Source: CAZART01 sp964487555 | GTDB taxonomy: Bacteria; Bacteroidota; Rhodothermia; Rhodothermales; VXPQ01 | Length of the DNA: 34,549 bases | Assembly: GCA_964487555.1 (NCBI GenBank) | Contig: CAZART010000053.1 | Span: forward strand, 1 to 34,549 | Direction of reading: 5' to 3' | Part shown: positions 17,701-25,258 of the stretch, piece by piece | Layout of the letters: each line of letters starts with the position of its first letter | Numbering within the stretch: the first letter of the stretch is position 1 | Notes under the pieces: generated by a model | Told to the model about the DNA's origin: nothing | The model's database searches: none | The model's input: the letters and a program-made list of their open reading frames with translations, nothing else | Position numbers and translations under genes: made by a program

Positions 17701-18410
17701 CGGCGGCCGAAGAGAAATGGGGCCAACGAAGCAGTCTCGTGCTGTTGCTGCCGCACGGCTACGAAGGACAAGGCCCGGAACACTCCTCCGCACGTCTTGA
17801 GCGCTTCCTGCAGATGTGCGCCGAGGACAACATGAGCGTCTGCAACTTCACGACCTCGGCCAACTACTTCCACGCGCTTCGGCGCCAGATGAAACGCGAC
17901 GTACGCAAGCCGCTCGTGGTGATGGCGCCGAAGAGCCTCCTACGCCATCCGCTCATGATCTCCGAGCCCGCAGATCTTTCGGAGGGACGGTTCCGGAAGA
18001 TCATGACCGCCTCCGCCGATCCTTCCAGGGCGAAGCGGCTCGTGTTGTGTAGCGGAAAAGTATATTTCGATCTGCTTCAGGAACGTGGCGAAGAATCGAT
18101 CGACGACGTCGCCATTACGCGCATCGAGCAATTCTATCCATTTCCGGACGCCGAGCTTCGCGCTGAGCTAGAGCGCTACAAGGACGTCGAGGATGTCATG
18201 TGGGTGCAGGAAGAACCTCGGAACATGGGTGCGTGGAGTTTCCTTCGGCACCAGCTGGACGATATTCTCGAGGAACTCCATGGTGACTGCTCCCGTCGTG
18301 TCAAGTACAACGGCCGTGCACCAAGTGCGAGCACGGCGACAGGAAGTGCCAGGGTTCACCAGCAGGAGCAGCAGGACATTGTGCATGCCGCTCTTACCGT
18401 AGGAGCGTGA
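14727..18410 (+). CDS. Fused 2-oxoglutarate dehydrogenase E1/succinyltransferase E2 (Kgd/OdhA type)
   Basis: A 1227-residue multifunctional TCA-cycle enzyme. Residues 1-36 are the E1 N-terminal peptide (NTGYVEELYRQYL, WREFFADY). An Ala/Pro/Val/Lys-rich linker follows (about 40-100), then an E2 acyltransferase domain with catalytic His301 in DHRVIQG. The E1 domain runs from about 365 to the end, with GMAHRGRLN at 534-542 and the ThDP segment HGDAAFAGQG at 643-652 followed by NNQIGF. No lipoyl domain is visible, as in actinobacterial Kgd/OdhA, so lipoylated E2 must come from another complex. The GTG at 14727 gives the usual family start (SLGFNTGY); a TTG at 14661 would add 22 unrelated residues. 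The upstream region is disturbed by the assembly gap, so its promoter cannot be placed. Confidence 0.92.
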   Translation: MSLGFNTGYVEELYRQYLDDPQSVSESWREFFADYRPSESFIAAKEARATATPAREKVVVKARRDGGDGAVPEPVTPASAPVSKDEGVETEAIRGPQARIVENMESSLGVPTATSIRTIPVKLMSENRKLINNYQRYVGGEKVSFTHIIAWAVVKGLRKFPNLNTTFRHDNGTPQHVIPQQVNLGLAIDIERRGKRTLLVPNIKGADRMNFAQLLGIYNDIVRRARDGKLEISDFEGTTATLTNPGMIGTTMSVARLMPGQGVIIGAGSIGYPPEYFAYPPDSVSKVGISEVMTITSTYDHRVIQGAESGAYLSHMAEMLLGRHDFYEEIFEHLNIPYQPYSISTDNTPQLGQTEQSEEMSMTQKQAKVLQFIRAYRVRGHLQSDVNPLGYNWSYHPELDPATYGLTVWDLDRRFVTGGLGGRDILPLREIIEIVRDTYTRKVGIEYMHISDPTEKRWLQERIEPTRCEDPIPPEAKRRVLQKLNAAEAFERFIHTKYIGHKRFSLEGAESVIPMLDAMISDAAEQEASEVVIGMAHRGRLNVLANVLNKPYEAIFSEFEGNIDPNTTQGSGDVKYHLGAKGEHESPTGSKVKLTLASNPSHLEAVDPIVEGMVRAKQELMRTKNVGTPGGDYLDSVIPLLIHGDAAFAGQGVVTETLNLSQLRGYKTGGTIHVIINNQIGFTTTPSDARSSTYATDVARTIQAPIIHVNGDDPEACVRVARLALDYRNVFNKDVVIDMLCYRVHGHNEGDEPTYTQPLLYKKIDEKRSPRKLFTERLLRRGEMDPDEAEQMLDDYRDRLQEAFDRTRELDSKEAVERFDLLHKKKKEKPELKEVETGARMEDLEAIVKALVELPDDLNVHKKLIRQFERREKLFSEERKIDWAFAEALAFGSLLLEGTTVRLSGQDSRRGTFSHRHAVLYDQESGEEYIPLNNIREGQAKLLIYDSLLSEYAAAGFEYGYSVADPLALVVWEAQFGDFANGAQIVFDQFLSAAEEKWGQRSSLVLLLPHGYEGQGPEHSSARLERFLQMCAEDNMSVCNFTTSANYFHALRRQMKRDVRKPLVVMAPKSLLRHPLMISEPADLSEGRFRKIMTASADPSRAKRLVLCSGKVYFDLLQERGEESIDDVAITRIEQFYPFPDAELRAELERYKDVEDVMWVQEEPRNMGAWSFLRHQLDDILEELHGDCSRRVKYNGRAPSASTATGSARVHQQEQQDIVHAALTVGA

Positions 18411-18445
18411 GTCCGGTGCCAGGCGCTAGCGTCCCAAGAACGCAG

Positions 18446-18475
18446 AAAAGGCAACACCCAAACGGGCGTTGCCTT
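18446..18475 (-). terminator. Terminator of rpsU, possibly shared with the dehydrogenase gene
   Basis: A hairpin with arms 18448-18459 and 18464-18475 (8 pairs, one mismatch, 3 pairs, 4-nt loop) lies in the 121 bp between the two convergent genes. On the minus strand it ends in TTTTCTGCGTT, so it best serves rpsU. On the plus strand only TTCCCTG follows, which is weaker. Confidence 0.68.
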
Positions 18476-18531
18476 CCCTGTGAATTCGGCCGGGTGAATA
18501 CCTCATCCACTCGAAACAGCCTGTAAGCGGC

Positions 18532-18726
18532 CTAGTAGTTCCGAGAATGCTTGCGCGCGGCGCGAGAAGCTTTCTCACGAGCAACACGACGCTCTTCGGA
18601 CGGTTTCGTGAACGACATGTTCGAACGATAGATGCGAAGAACACGGCTGCGATTCACAGCACGTTTGAACCGGCGCAGGGCGCGGTCGATGGACTCATTG
18701 TCTCGAACTTTTACTCCTACTGACAA
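18532..18726 (-). CDS. rpsU: 30S ribosomal protein S21
   Basis: A 64-residue basic protein with the S21 signature ESIDRALRRFKRAV and an Arg/Lys-rich C terminus (RRVAREKASRAARKHSRNY). S21 binds late on the small subunit near the 3' end of 16S rRNA and aids initiation. The start codon appears to be TTG at 18726: AGGGGG lies 8 nt upstream, the strongest ribosome binding site in this part of the window, and no ATG gives the full conserved N terminus. It has its own promoter and terminator, so it is a single-gene unit between two plus-strand gene groups. Confidence 0.93.
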   Translation of the reverse strand: MSVGVKVRDNESIDRALRRFKRAVNRSRVLRIYRSNMSFTKPSEERRVAREKASRAARKHSRNY

Positions 18727-18776
18727 GTCTGATTCCCCCTAAAAGACGTTTGGTCTGATGTTTTTTGCAACCAACT

Positions 18777-18805
18777 AATGTAAGGCGCTCACATCGATAG
18801 TACAA
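18777..18805 (-). promoter_or_regulatory. Promoter of rpsU
   Basis: On the minus strand, TTGTAC (18805-18800) and TACATT (18782-18777) are separated by exactly 17 bp. Transcription would start near 18770, giving a leader of about 44 nt that includes the AGGGGG site. Confidence 0.55.
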
Positions 18806-18891
18806 GACCTTCGAAGGGTTGTTTCGCGCATGTTCGGACCCGCATCGGGAGAGATCGTGAAGATTGGACACGGAAAACGGGGGAGTGGCTG

Positions 18892-19479
18892 ATGAAAATT
18901 GTTCTGGCGACACGCAATCCCGGGAAACTGTACGAAATAAAATCACTGCTGTCGGGATTATCCGTCGAATTGATCGCCGCCGGCGAATTGGACGGTGCGC
19001 CTGAAGTTCAGGAGGACGCCGCTACACTGGAGGGGAATGCCTCGAAAAAAGCGCGTGCCCTTTTTGAATACACGGGGTTTGCCGCGCTGGCGGACGACAC
19101 AGGTCTTGAGGTGAAGGCGCTTGGCGGACAGCCTGGCGTTTATTCCTCCCGCTATGCCGGCAAACGTGCGAATGACGCAGCCAATCGGCAACGCCTTCTG
19201 AAGAATCTGGAAGGCGTAAAGAGCCGAGAAGCTCGTTTCAGAACGGTGACCGCCTTCGTTGAACAAGACGGAGCGATACACTACTTCGAAGGAATCTGTC
19301 CCGGCAAGATCGTACACGAAGAGCGAGGCTCGGGAGGTTTCGGCTACGACGCCCTGTTCGTTCCTGACGGCCACGAGCTGACCTTCGCTGAGCTTCCACT
19401 CGACGAAAAGAACGCCATCAGCCACCGCGGCGTCGCACTTCGCCAGTTCGCCGCTTATCTTCGCGATCGCCTGGCCTGA
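18892..19479 (+). CDS. rdgB: XTP/dITP diphosphatase (RdgB/HAM1 family)
   Basis: A 195-residue non-canonical purine NTP pyrophosphatase, which hydrolyses ITP, dITP and XTP to the monophosphates and so keeps deaminated purines out of nucleic acid. Family motifs are all present: ATRNPGK at the N terminus, ALADDTGLEV in the middle, GSGGFGYDALFVP and the late SHRGVAL. The length is normal for the family. A strong GGGGGAG lies just before the ATG. It probably leads a plus-strand run with dtd (47 bp away) and the amidohydrolase. Confidence 0.94.
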   Translation: MKIVLATRNPGKLYEIKSLLSGLSVELIAAGELDGAPEVQEDAATLEGNASKKARALFEYTGFAALADDTGLEVKALGGQPGVYSSRYAGKRANDAANRQRLLKNLEGVKSREARFRTVTAFVEQDGAIHYFEGICPGKIVHEERGSGGFGYDALFVPDGHELTFAELPLDEKNAISHRGVALRQFAAYLRDRLA

Positions 19480-19526
19480 TCCTCATACACTCCACCTTCT
19501 ATACGTTACCCTCACCTCCACGTCTC

Positions 19527-19982
19527 ATGGTCGCACTTGTTCAGCGCGTCAGGCATGCCTCCGTGGCCGTCGACGGGGAAACGGCGGCCTCAATCCGCGG
19601 GGGAATACTGGTACTTCTGGGGGTGCATCGCGACGATACCGAAAGAGAGGCGGCGTGGATTGCGCGAAAGTGCGCGAACCTACGGATCTTTCCGGACACG
19701 GCAGGTAAGATGAATCTCTCGCTGACCGACATTGGCGGCGAGGCGCTCGTCGTCTCTCAATTCACGCTGTATGGCAACGTACAGAGAGGTAATCGGCCAT
19801 CGTTCGATCCCGCCGCACCGCCCGATCTGGCTGCCCGCCTCTACGAATCGTTCATCGAGCTCCTCGACGAACAGATCGGCACGCGTGTGCAGACCGGCGT
19901 TTTCGGAGCCATGATGGACGTGACACTCGTGAACGACGGCCCCGTCACGCTTTGGATCGAGCGAAAGAACGAAAAAACATGA
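19527..19982 (+). CDS. dtd: D-aminoacyl-tRNA deacylase
   Basis: A 151-residue Dtd protein that removes D-amino acids (and glycine) wrongly loaded on tRNA. It starts MVALVQRVRHASVAVDG and has the catalytic SQFTLYG segment and the NDGPVT segment with the cross-subunit Gly-Pro motif used for chiral proofreading. The length is typical. The stop TGA overlaps the start of the next gene (ATGA at 19979-19982), suggesting translational coupling. Confidence 0.95.
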   Translation: MVALVQRVRHASVAVDGETAASIRGGILVLLGVHRDDTEREAAWIARKCANLRIFPDTAGKMNLSLTDIGGEALVVSQFTLYGNVQRGNRPSFDPAAPPDLAARLYESFIELLDEQIGTRVQTGVFGAMMDVTLVNDGPVTLWIERKNEKT

Positions 19983-21661
19983 TGCTACGGTTGATCGCAG
20001 TCATGCTGGCCACGTGGACGTCCCTTCCGTTGACCGCGTTCGGACAGGCAGATTACGTGATCCATAACGCCCGCATCTACACGATGAACCCCGACCATCC
20101 GGAGGCGCAGTCGCTGGCGGTCCGAGGTGATCGAATACTCATGGTCGGCGTCGACGCGCAGCTGCTTGACGCCTACCCCGACGCGCCTCGCATCGACGCC
20201 GCCGGCCGTGCGATCATCCCGGGCCTGATCGACGCACATGCACATCTCATGGGGCGCGGCGTGTCGCTCCTGCAAGCGGATCTCGTCGGAACGGCGTCGA
20301 AGCATGACGTGCTTCGGCGCCTGAAGGAATTCGAGGAAAGCCTTCCGGACGGCGCCTGGCTTACAGGTCGAGGATGGGACCAGAACGACTGGCCGGTGAA
20401 GAGCTTCCCCACGAGGGCCGACCTGGACGACGCCTTTCCCGATCGGCCGGTCTGGCTGGAGCGAATCGACGGTCACGCGGCGTGGGCCAACACCGCGGCG
20501 CTCGAGGTAGCGGGCATCGACGAGATTCACAGCGCCGACGATCCTCAAGGGGGGCGGATCGTGCGGGATGCAGACGGAGAACCGACGGGCATCTTCATCG
20601 ATGAGGCCATGATCCTCGTAAACCGGCACGTGCCCGACCTCTCCGACGAGGAGCGGCTCGAAGGCCTCCAGCGATCTCTCGAAGAAACCGCTCGTTACGG
20701 GCTGACCGGAGTGCACGATGCCGGGATCGGAATGGCCGACATCCGACTCTACCGCCAAGCAATCGAGAAAGGATGGTTCAATATACGCCTGTACGGGATG
20801 ATTTCGGGACGCGGTCCCACCTTTGATCAAGTATGCTCGGATGGGCCCGTTCTCGAAGATCGTCTGACGGTGCGGGCTGTAAAGTTTTACATCGACGGAG
20901 CCCTGGGGAGTCGCGGTGCGGCGCTTATTGAACCCTACACCGATGCACCCGAGACGTCCGGATTGCTGCAGATCACCCCCCGGGAGTTTACGCAAGATGT
21001 GGAAGCAGCATTCGCCTGCGGATTTCAGGTAAACACCCACGCGATTGGCGACCTCGGGAATCGCGTCGCGCTCGATGCCTACGAGAAGGTCATGGCGGCG
21101 ATGGGGCCTTCCTCAGGCCGCCACCGCATCGAACATGCGCAGATCGTGCATCCGGACGACATTCCGCGATTCCACGAACTCGGAATCATTGCTGCCATGC
21201 AGCCCACCCATGCTACGTCCGATATGTATTGGGCGGAGGAGCGCGTCGGCGCGGACCGACTCGAAGGGGCCTACGCCTGGCGATCGTTCCTCGACGCAGG
21301 TGTGCCGCTCGCATTCGGTTCCGATTTTCCCGTCGAACAGGTGAATCCACTCTTGGGATTTTATTCAGCCGTGACAAGACAGGATGCGGAGGGATGGCCG
21401 GAGGAAGGATGGCTTCCCGAACAACGTGTCACGCGTGAGGAAGCGTTGCACGCGTTTACACGCGGTGCCGCCTACGCAGCTTTCCGGGAAAACGACCTGG
21501 GATCCCTCGAGTCGGGCAAGCTGGCCGATTTCGTCGTTCTGACGCGAGACATAATGACCATCCCCGTGCGCGAAGTGCTCGACACGCGAATCGTCGCAAC
21601 GTATCTCGGTGGCGAAATGGCGTATCATATAGATGAGTGGCCTTCCGAGCCGAGTCGATAA
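19979..21661 (+). CDS. Exported amidohydrolase (YtcJ-like, amidohydrolase 3 type)
   Basis: A 560-residue metal-dependent amidohydrolase. Residues 1-23 form a signal peptide (LIAVMLATWTSLPLTAFGQ), so it acts outside the cytoplasm. The TIM barrel has His87 and His89 in DAHAHL, a candidate carboxylated Lys in VRAVKFYIDGALGSRG, the metal ligands of THAIGDLGN and IEHAQ, and the late Asp in FGSDFPVE. This is the YtcJ-like subgroup; members have been given many tentative names and the substrate here is unknown. The ATG at 19979 was chosen because it overlaps the dtd stop in an ATGA and starts the signal peptide directly; an earlier in-frame start at 19952 would add a charged stretch. Confidence 0.87.
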   Translation: MMLRLIAVMLATWTSLPLTAFGQADYVIHNARIYTMNPDHPEAQSLAVRGDRILMVGVDAQLLDAYPDAPRIDAAGRAIIPGLIDAHAHLMGRGVSLLQADLVGTASKHDVLRRLKEFEESLPDGAWLTGRGWDQNDWPVKSFPTRADLDDAFPDRPVWLERIDGHAAWANTAALEVAGIDEIHSADDPQGGRIVRDADGEPTGIFIDEAMILVNRHVPDLSDEERLEGLQRSLEETARYGLTGVHDAGIGMADIRLYRQAIEKGWFNIRLYGMISGRGPTFDQVCSDGPVLEDRLTVRAVKFYIDGALGSRGAALIEPYTDAPETSGLLQITPREFTQDVEAAFACGFQVNTHAIGDLGNRVALDAYEKVMAAMGPSSGRHRIEHAQIVHPDDIPRFHELGIIAAMQPTHATSDMYWAEERVGADRLEGAYAWRSFLDAGVPLAFGSDFPVEQVNPLLGFYSAVTRQDAEGWPEEGWLPEQRVTREEALHAFTRGAAYAAFRENDLGSLESGKLADFVVLTRDIMTIPVREVLDTRIVATYLGGEMAYHIDEWPSEPSR

Positions 21662-21741
21662 TCGCTGCCTTGCCGTTCGTGAACCCCGCTCCTATCTTCG
21701 ACATCGCGCGCACTTTAGTACGTTCTTAATCTCTGTATAAC

Positions 21742-22236
21742 ATGACTGATTCCCTCACACTAACGCACGTAAATCCCGCAGGCGGCGTTAAGATGGTCGA
21801 CGTGGGTGACAAGCCGGATACCGTCCGGACGGCCGTTGCGTCGGGCCGGGTGCTGCTGGGACGGGAGGTTTTCGAGGCCGTCCGCGAAAAGAATATTCGC
21901 AAGGGTGACGTGCTCTCGGTCGCGCAAATCGCCGGCATCATGGGCGCCAAGCAGACGAGCAGGCTGCTGCCGCTCTGTCATGATCTACATTTGAAAGGAG
22001 TAGACGTGGAGTTGAATCTCGAGGCGGAAGATTACTCGCTCGAGATCCGAGCATACGCGAAGAGTATCGGGCAGACAGGCGTGGAGATGGAGGCGCTTAC
22101 TGCCGTCTCTATTGCCGCCCTGACGGTCTACGACATGTGCAAGTCACTCTCAAAAAATCTTCGCATACACGACATTCACCTGATTGCGAAGACCGGCGGA
22201 ATGAGCGGCGATTACCGGAAGGCAGAGACCGACTGA
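21742..22236 (+). CDS. moaC: Cyclic pyranopterin monophosphate synthase
   Basis: A 164-residue MoaC protein, which with MoaA converts GTP to cyclic pyranopterin monophosphate in molybdenum cofactor synthesis. The sequence runs VKMVDVGDKPDTVRTAVA, then GIMGAKQTSRLLPLCH, VEMEALTAVS and the active-site block TVYDMCKS, whose Asp131 and Lys134 match the catalytic Asp/Lys pair of the family. The length is standard. No other molybdenum cofactor gene is in the window. It lies 80 bp after the amidohydrolase and 49 bp before floA. Confidence 0.95.
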   Translation: MTDSLTLTHVNPAGGVKMVDVGDKPDTVRTAVASGRVLLGREVFEAVREKNIRKGDVLSVAQIAGIMGAKQTSRLLPLCHDLHLKGVDVELNLEAEDYSLEIRAYAKSIGQTGVEMEALTAVSIAALTVYDMCKSLSKNLRIHDIHLIAKTGGMSGDYRKAETD

Positions 22237-22285
22237 CGTCGCTAACCCACGGCCGCAGCCGTAACCACATACCGAGACTCCACCT

Positions 22286-23278
22286 ATGGATGCCCTCTTC
22301 ACGACGACCGGCCTGCTCGTTATCGGGCTGGCCATCCTCTTTCTCGTCTTTTTCCTGTACTTCATTCCACTCGGGTTGTGGATAACCGCCTATTTCTCCG
22401 GCGTAGAGTTGAAGCTTGTCCGCGATCTCGTGGGCATGCGTCTGCGAAAGGTGCCTCCCCAGGTGATCGTGAAGCCTCTCATCACGGCGCATAAGGCCGG
22501 AATTTATGTAGACACTCCCCAGCTCGAGGCGCACTACCTGGCCGGTGGAGACGTTCAGAAAGTGGTGAACGCCCTTATCTCGGCCGACAAGGCCAACATC
22601 GACCTGAACTTCGAGCGGGCCACTGCCATCGACCTCGCCGGCCGCGACGTCCTCGAGGCCGTGCAGGTGTCCGTAAATCCAAAAGTGATCGAAACGCCGG
22701 CCGTATCTGCCGTCGCGAAGGACGGCATCCAGGTCCGCGCCATCGCACGCGTGACGGTTCGGGCGAATATCGAGCGGTTGGTAGGTGGTGCAGGCGAGGA
22801 AACCATCATTGCGCGTGTCGGCGAAGGCATCGTCTCGACGATCGGCTCCTCCGAGACGCACGCCCTGGTTCTCGAGAATCCGGACTCCATCTCGAAGGTC
22901 GTGCTGTCGAAGGGCCTCGATTCAGGCACGGCATTCGAGATTTTATCGATCGACATCGCAGACGTGGACGTCGGCGAGAACATCGGCGCCAAGCTTCAGA
23001 CCGATCAGGCCGAGGCCGATCTGCAGGTGGCGCGCGCCAAGGCCGAAGAGCGCCGGGCTTCCGCCGTCGCGCGCGAGCAGGAGATGCGTGCCGCCGTCGT
23101 GGAGCAGCGTGCGAAGGTCGTCGCCGCAGAGGCCGAGGTGCCAAGAGCGTTGGCCGAAGCCCTTCGAACGGGCAACATGGGCGTCATGGACTATTACAAT
23201 CTGCGCAATATCGAGGCCGACACAGGTATGCGCGAATCGATCGGCCGCGAAGGCGAGGCCGGAAAGCAGGATGATTAA
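22286..23278 (+). CDS. floA: Flotillin-like protein FloA
   Basis: A 330-residue bacterial flotillin of the FloA (YqfA) type, a membrane scaffold that organises lipid-protein microdomains. A hydrophobic N-terminal segment (about 6-38, LLVIGLAILFLVFFLYFIPLG) is followed by the SPFH-like domain (LDSGTAFEILSIDIADVDVGENIG). An Ala/Glu-rich coiled coil comes next (EADLQVARAKAEERRASAVA), then a C terminus of the FloA type (MGVMDYYNLRNIEADTGMRESIG). In Bacillus-type operons floA pairs with an NfeD-like gene. None is adjacent here; an unknown gene begins 3 bp after its stop instead. Confidence 0.93.
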   Translation: MDALFTTTGLLVIGLAILFLVFFLYFIPLGLWITAYFSGVELKLVRDLVGMRLRKVPPQVIVKPLITAHKAGIYVDTPQLEAHYLAGGDVQKVVNALISADKANIDLNFERATAIDLAGRDVLEAVQVSVNPKVIETPAVSAVAKDGIQVRAIARVTVRANIERLVGGAGEETIIARVGEGIVSTIGSSETHALVLENPDSISKVVLSKGLDSGTAFEILSIDIADVDVGENIGAKLQTDQAEADLQVARAKAEERRASAVAREQEMRAAVVEQRAKVVAAEAEVPRALAEALRTGNMGVMDYYNLRNIEADTGMRESIGREGEAGKQDD

Positions 23279-23281
23279 GAA

Positions 23282-23833
23282 ATGGAGTCCTCTCCCACGG
23301 ACGCCACCCGCGTAGCCCGGTTTGTAGCCTTTGCTACCATCGGATCCCTCAGTGTCATCCAGCAGTTAGCGGGCGCGATTCTCGAAGACATCGGCGGAGC
23401 CGAGCCGGATCTCGTCGCAGAGGAGACACTCTGTCTCGTTTCAACGGCCACGGCCCGCGCGTCCGACGTCGGTCTACGAGAAGCGCCCGACGTAGCTGGG
23501 GCGGCCTCCGCCGCCATTATGGACATCCCTTTCATCTACCGCGATTACCTGATGGGCGGCACCCTGCTCGATTCACAGGATCGTTCGATCGTAGACGCCG
23601 CCGAGAACGTGTACGCGCGCTTGCAACGGAAGCGTGCGTTCTACAGTGTCCATTTACGGCCGAACCAGTTTCCCGGCGAGCGAGTGCTCGGCGAAAAGAT
23701 GAGTTTGTGGATGGGTCGCATCAGCCCACCGGGTCTGCCGGAGATGCCTACGGACCGTCTAGCGAAACTCGGCCTCGTCTCACCCCTCCTGACGCATCTC
23801 AAACTGGTGCTGGCCTACGCGAAGAAAGATTGA
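23282..23833 (+). CDS. Hypothetical protein linked to floA
   Basis: A 183-residue protein I do not recognise. It begins 3 bp after the floA stop, so it is almost surely in the same transcript and probably translationally coupled. It is mostly helical by eye, with a mildly hydrophobic N-terminal third (VARFVAFATIGSLSVIQQLAGAIL) that is too polar for a sure membrane segment, a central acidic/Ala-rich part and a basic, Pro-rich C-terminal third (RISPPGLPEMPTDRLAKLG). There is no signal peptide and no catalytic motif. Its role is likely tied to FloA, by position only. Confidence 0.75.
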   Translation: MESSPTDATRVARFVAFATIGSLSVIQQLAGAILEDIGGAEPDLVAEETLCLVSTATARASDVGLREAPDVAGAASAAIMDIPFIYRDYLMGGTLLDSQDRSIVDAAENVYARLQRKRAFYSVHLRPNQFPGERVLGEKMSLWMGRISPPGLPEMPTDRLAKLGLVSPLLTHLKLVLAYAKKD

Positions 23834-23937
23834 GCGACGATGGCCGCTAGGGCAGGGCTTTGCACCACCTGAGTAATCGGGGCCCACGCCCTCGAGGACC
23901 TGGTACACAGACTGCACCTTGGTTCTTCAGCTGCTCA

Positions 23938-25230
23938 TCATGCCGTCGTTTCGCCGGTGGATGCCGGCGCCGACGCTTTCGTTATCCGGACAAGATCGAT
24001 CCGGTTCGTTGTCGATTTCAGGATCTCGAAATGAAATCCATTGAATTCGTAGTGCTCTTGCGGTGCGGGGATGGAGCCGATGCGTTCGAGAAGGAATCCG
24101 GCCACCGTCTCGTAATCACCCTCCGGAATCGCCAGACCATACTGCTCCTTGATTTCGTCGATGTGAACGCGGCCGCTGGCAATTAAGGTACCGTCGCCGG
24201 CCTGCCGCAGCACTTCCGTCTCGGTATCGAATTCGTCCTGGATGTCCCCGAACAGCTCTTCCAGCAGGTCCTCGCGGGTGACGAGACCGGCCGTTCCGCC
24301 GTACTCATCGATTACGATCGCAACCGACGTATTCGTAGCGAGGAACTCGCGCAACAGATCTTTCGATCGCTTGGACTCGGGTACGAACTGAGAAGGCCGA
24401 ACGATATCGGCAATCGACGTGGGGCGATCGAATAGATCGTACGCGAACACCACACCAACAATGTTGTCGATGTTCTCCCGGTAGACCGGAAGCTTCGAAT
24501 GTCCCGTCTCGATGAATCGCGCCAGCAGATCCTCGAGTGACGTATTTTCCTCGACCGCCACCACGTCCGTACGCGGCATCATGGATTCTTTAACGCGAAT
24601 CGTGTTCATAGAAAACACGTTTGAGAGCAGCTCGCTCTCATCCTCGTCGAGCTCAAGCTCCCCGCTGGCCTTGGTCTCCTGAATGATCACTTCGAAGTCG
24701 CGACGGATAAATTGGGCGAACGTGTCCGCTTCGGCACGGAATAGCTTGACCATGAGCCCCGCAGAAAACGCCGCCACCTTGACCATCGGCAGGAGTAGGT
24801 AGTAGCTGATACGGAGCGGGACGGCCAGGTAAAAAATAGCGTTATTGGCTGCTTCCCGCAGCAGGGATTTCGGGAGGATCTCGCCGATCAGAAGGATGAT
24901 AATGCTGGCAATCACCGTCTGCGTGGCAAGCACCACAACGTCCAGCGTGCCGCCCGCCAGTCCGACGCCCAGATAAAACCCCTCAAGTGGCGGGTTCAAA
25001 TAGAGCGCCATGAGGGTCGAGTAGGCGACCAGCGCGATGTTGTTGCCGACGAGCGTCGTCGTAAGAAACGTCGCGGGATTCTGCAGGAAATCCCGTACCA
25101 GCGGACCGACAAGGCCCTCGCGGCGGGCCAGCACTTCAACGCGGAGGCGATTGGCTACGACGAATGCGATCTCCGAGCCGGAGAAAAACGCGCTCAGAGC
25201 GAGCATCAATAAGATGATTGCGACGTCCAT
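23938..25230 (-). CDS. CorC/HlyC-type CBS-domain membrane protein (CNNM family)
   Basis: A 430-residue member of the HlyC/CorC family. An N-terminal CNNM-type membrane region (about 1-175) has four likely membrane segments and starts MDVAIILLMLALSAFFSGSEIAF. Paired CBS domains follow (around MMPRTDVVAVEENTSLEDLL and FLATNTSVAIVIDEYGGTAGLVT). A small C-terminal transporter-associated domain (ASGRVHIDEIKEQYGLAIP) ends the protein. Relatives are linked to magnesium or cobalt efflux; the old haemolysin label has no support. It lies 28 bp after the enoyl-CoA hydratase gene and ends the run that starts with pspA. It converges with the floA-linked gene, with 104 bp between stops and no clear terminator. 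Confidence 0.9.
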   Translation of the reverse strand: MDVAIILLMLALSAFFSGSEIAFVVANRLRVEVLARREGLVGPLVRDFLQNPATFLTTTLVGNNIALVAYSTLMALYLNPPLEGFYLGVGLAGGTLDVVVLATQTVIASIIILLIGEILPKSLLREAANNAIFYLAVPLRISYYLLLPMVKVAAFSAGLMVKLFRAEADTFAQFIRRDFEVIIQETKASGELELDEDESELLSNVFSMNTIRVKESMMPRTDVVAVEENTSLEDLLARFIETGHSKLPVYRENIDNIVGVVFAYDLFDRPTSIADIVRPSQFVPESKRSKDLLREFLATNTSVAIVIDEYGGTAGLVTREDLLEELFGDIQDEFDTETEVLRQAGDGTLIASGRVHIDEIKEQYGLAIPEGDYETVAGFLLERIGSIPAPQEHYEFNGFHFEILKSTTNRIDLVRITKASAPASTGETTA

Positions 25231-25258
25231 CCGTTATTCGGGCGACCGGCAGGCCGTA

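Noticed and set aside
21736..21741. TATAAC just before the moaC ATG as a -10 element
   Set aside because: The transcription start would fall at or inside the start codon, and no -35 is convincing. moaC is more likely read from upstream.
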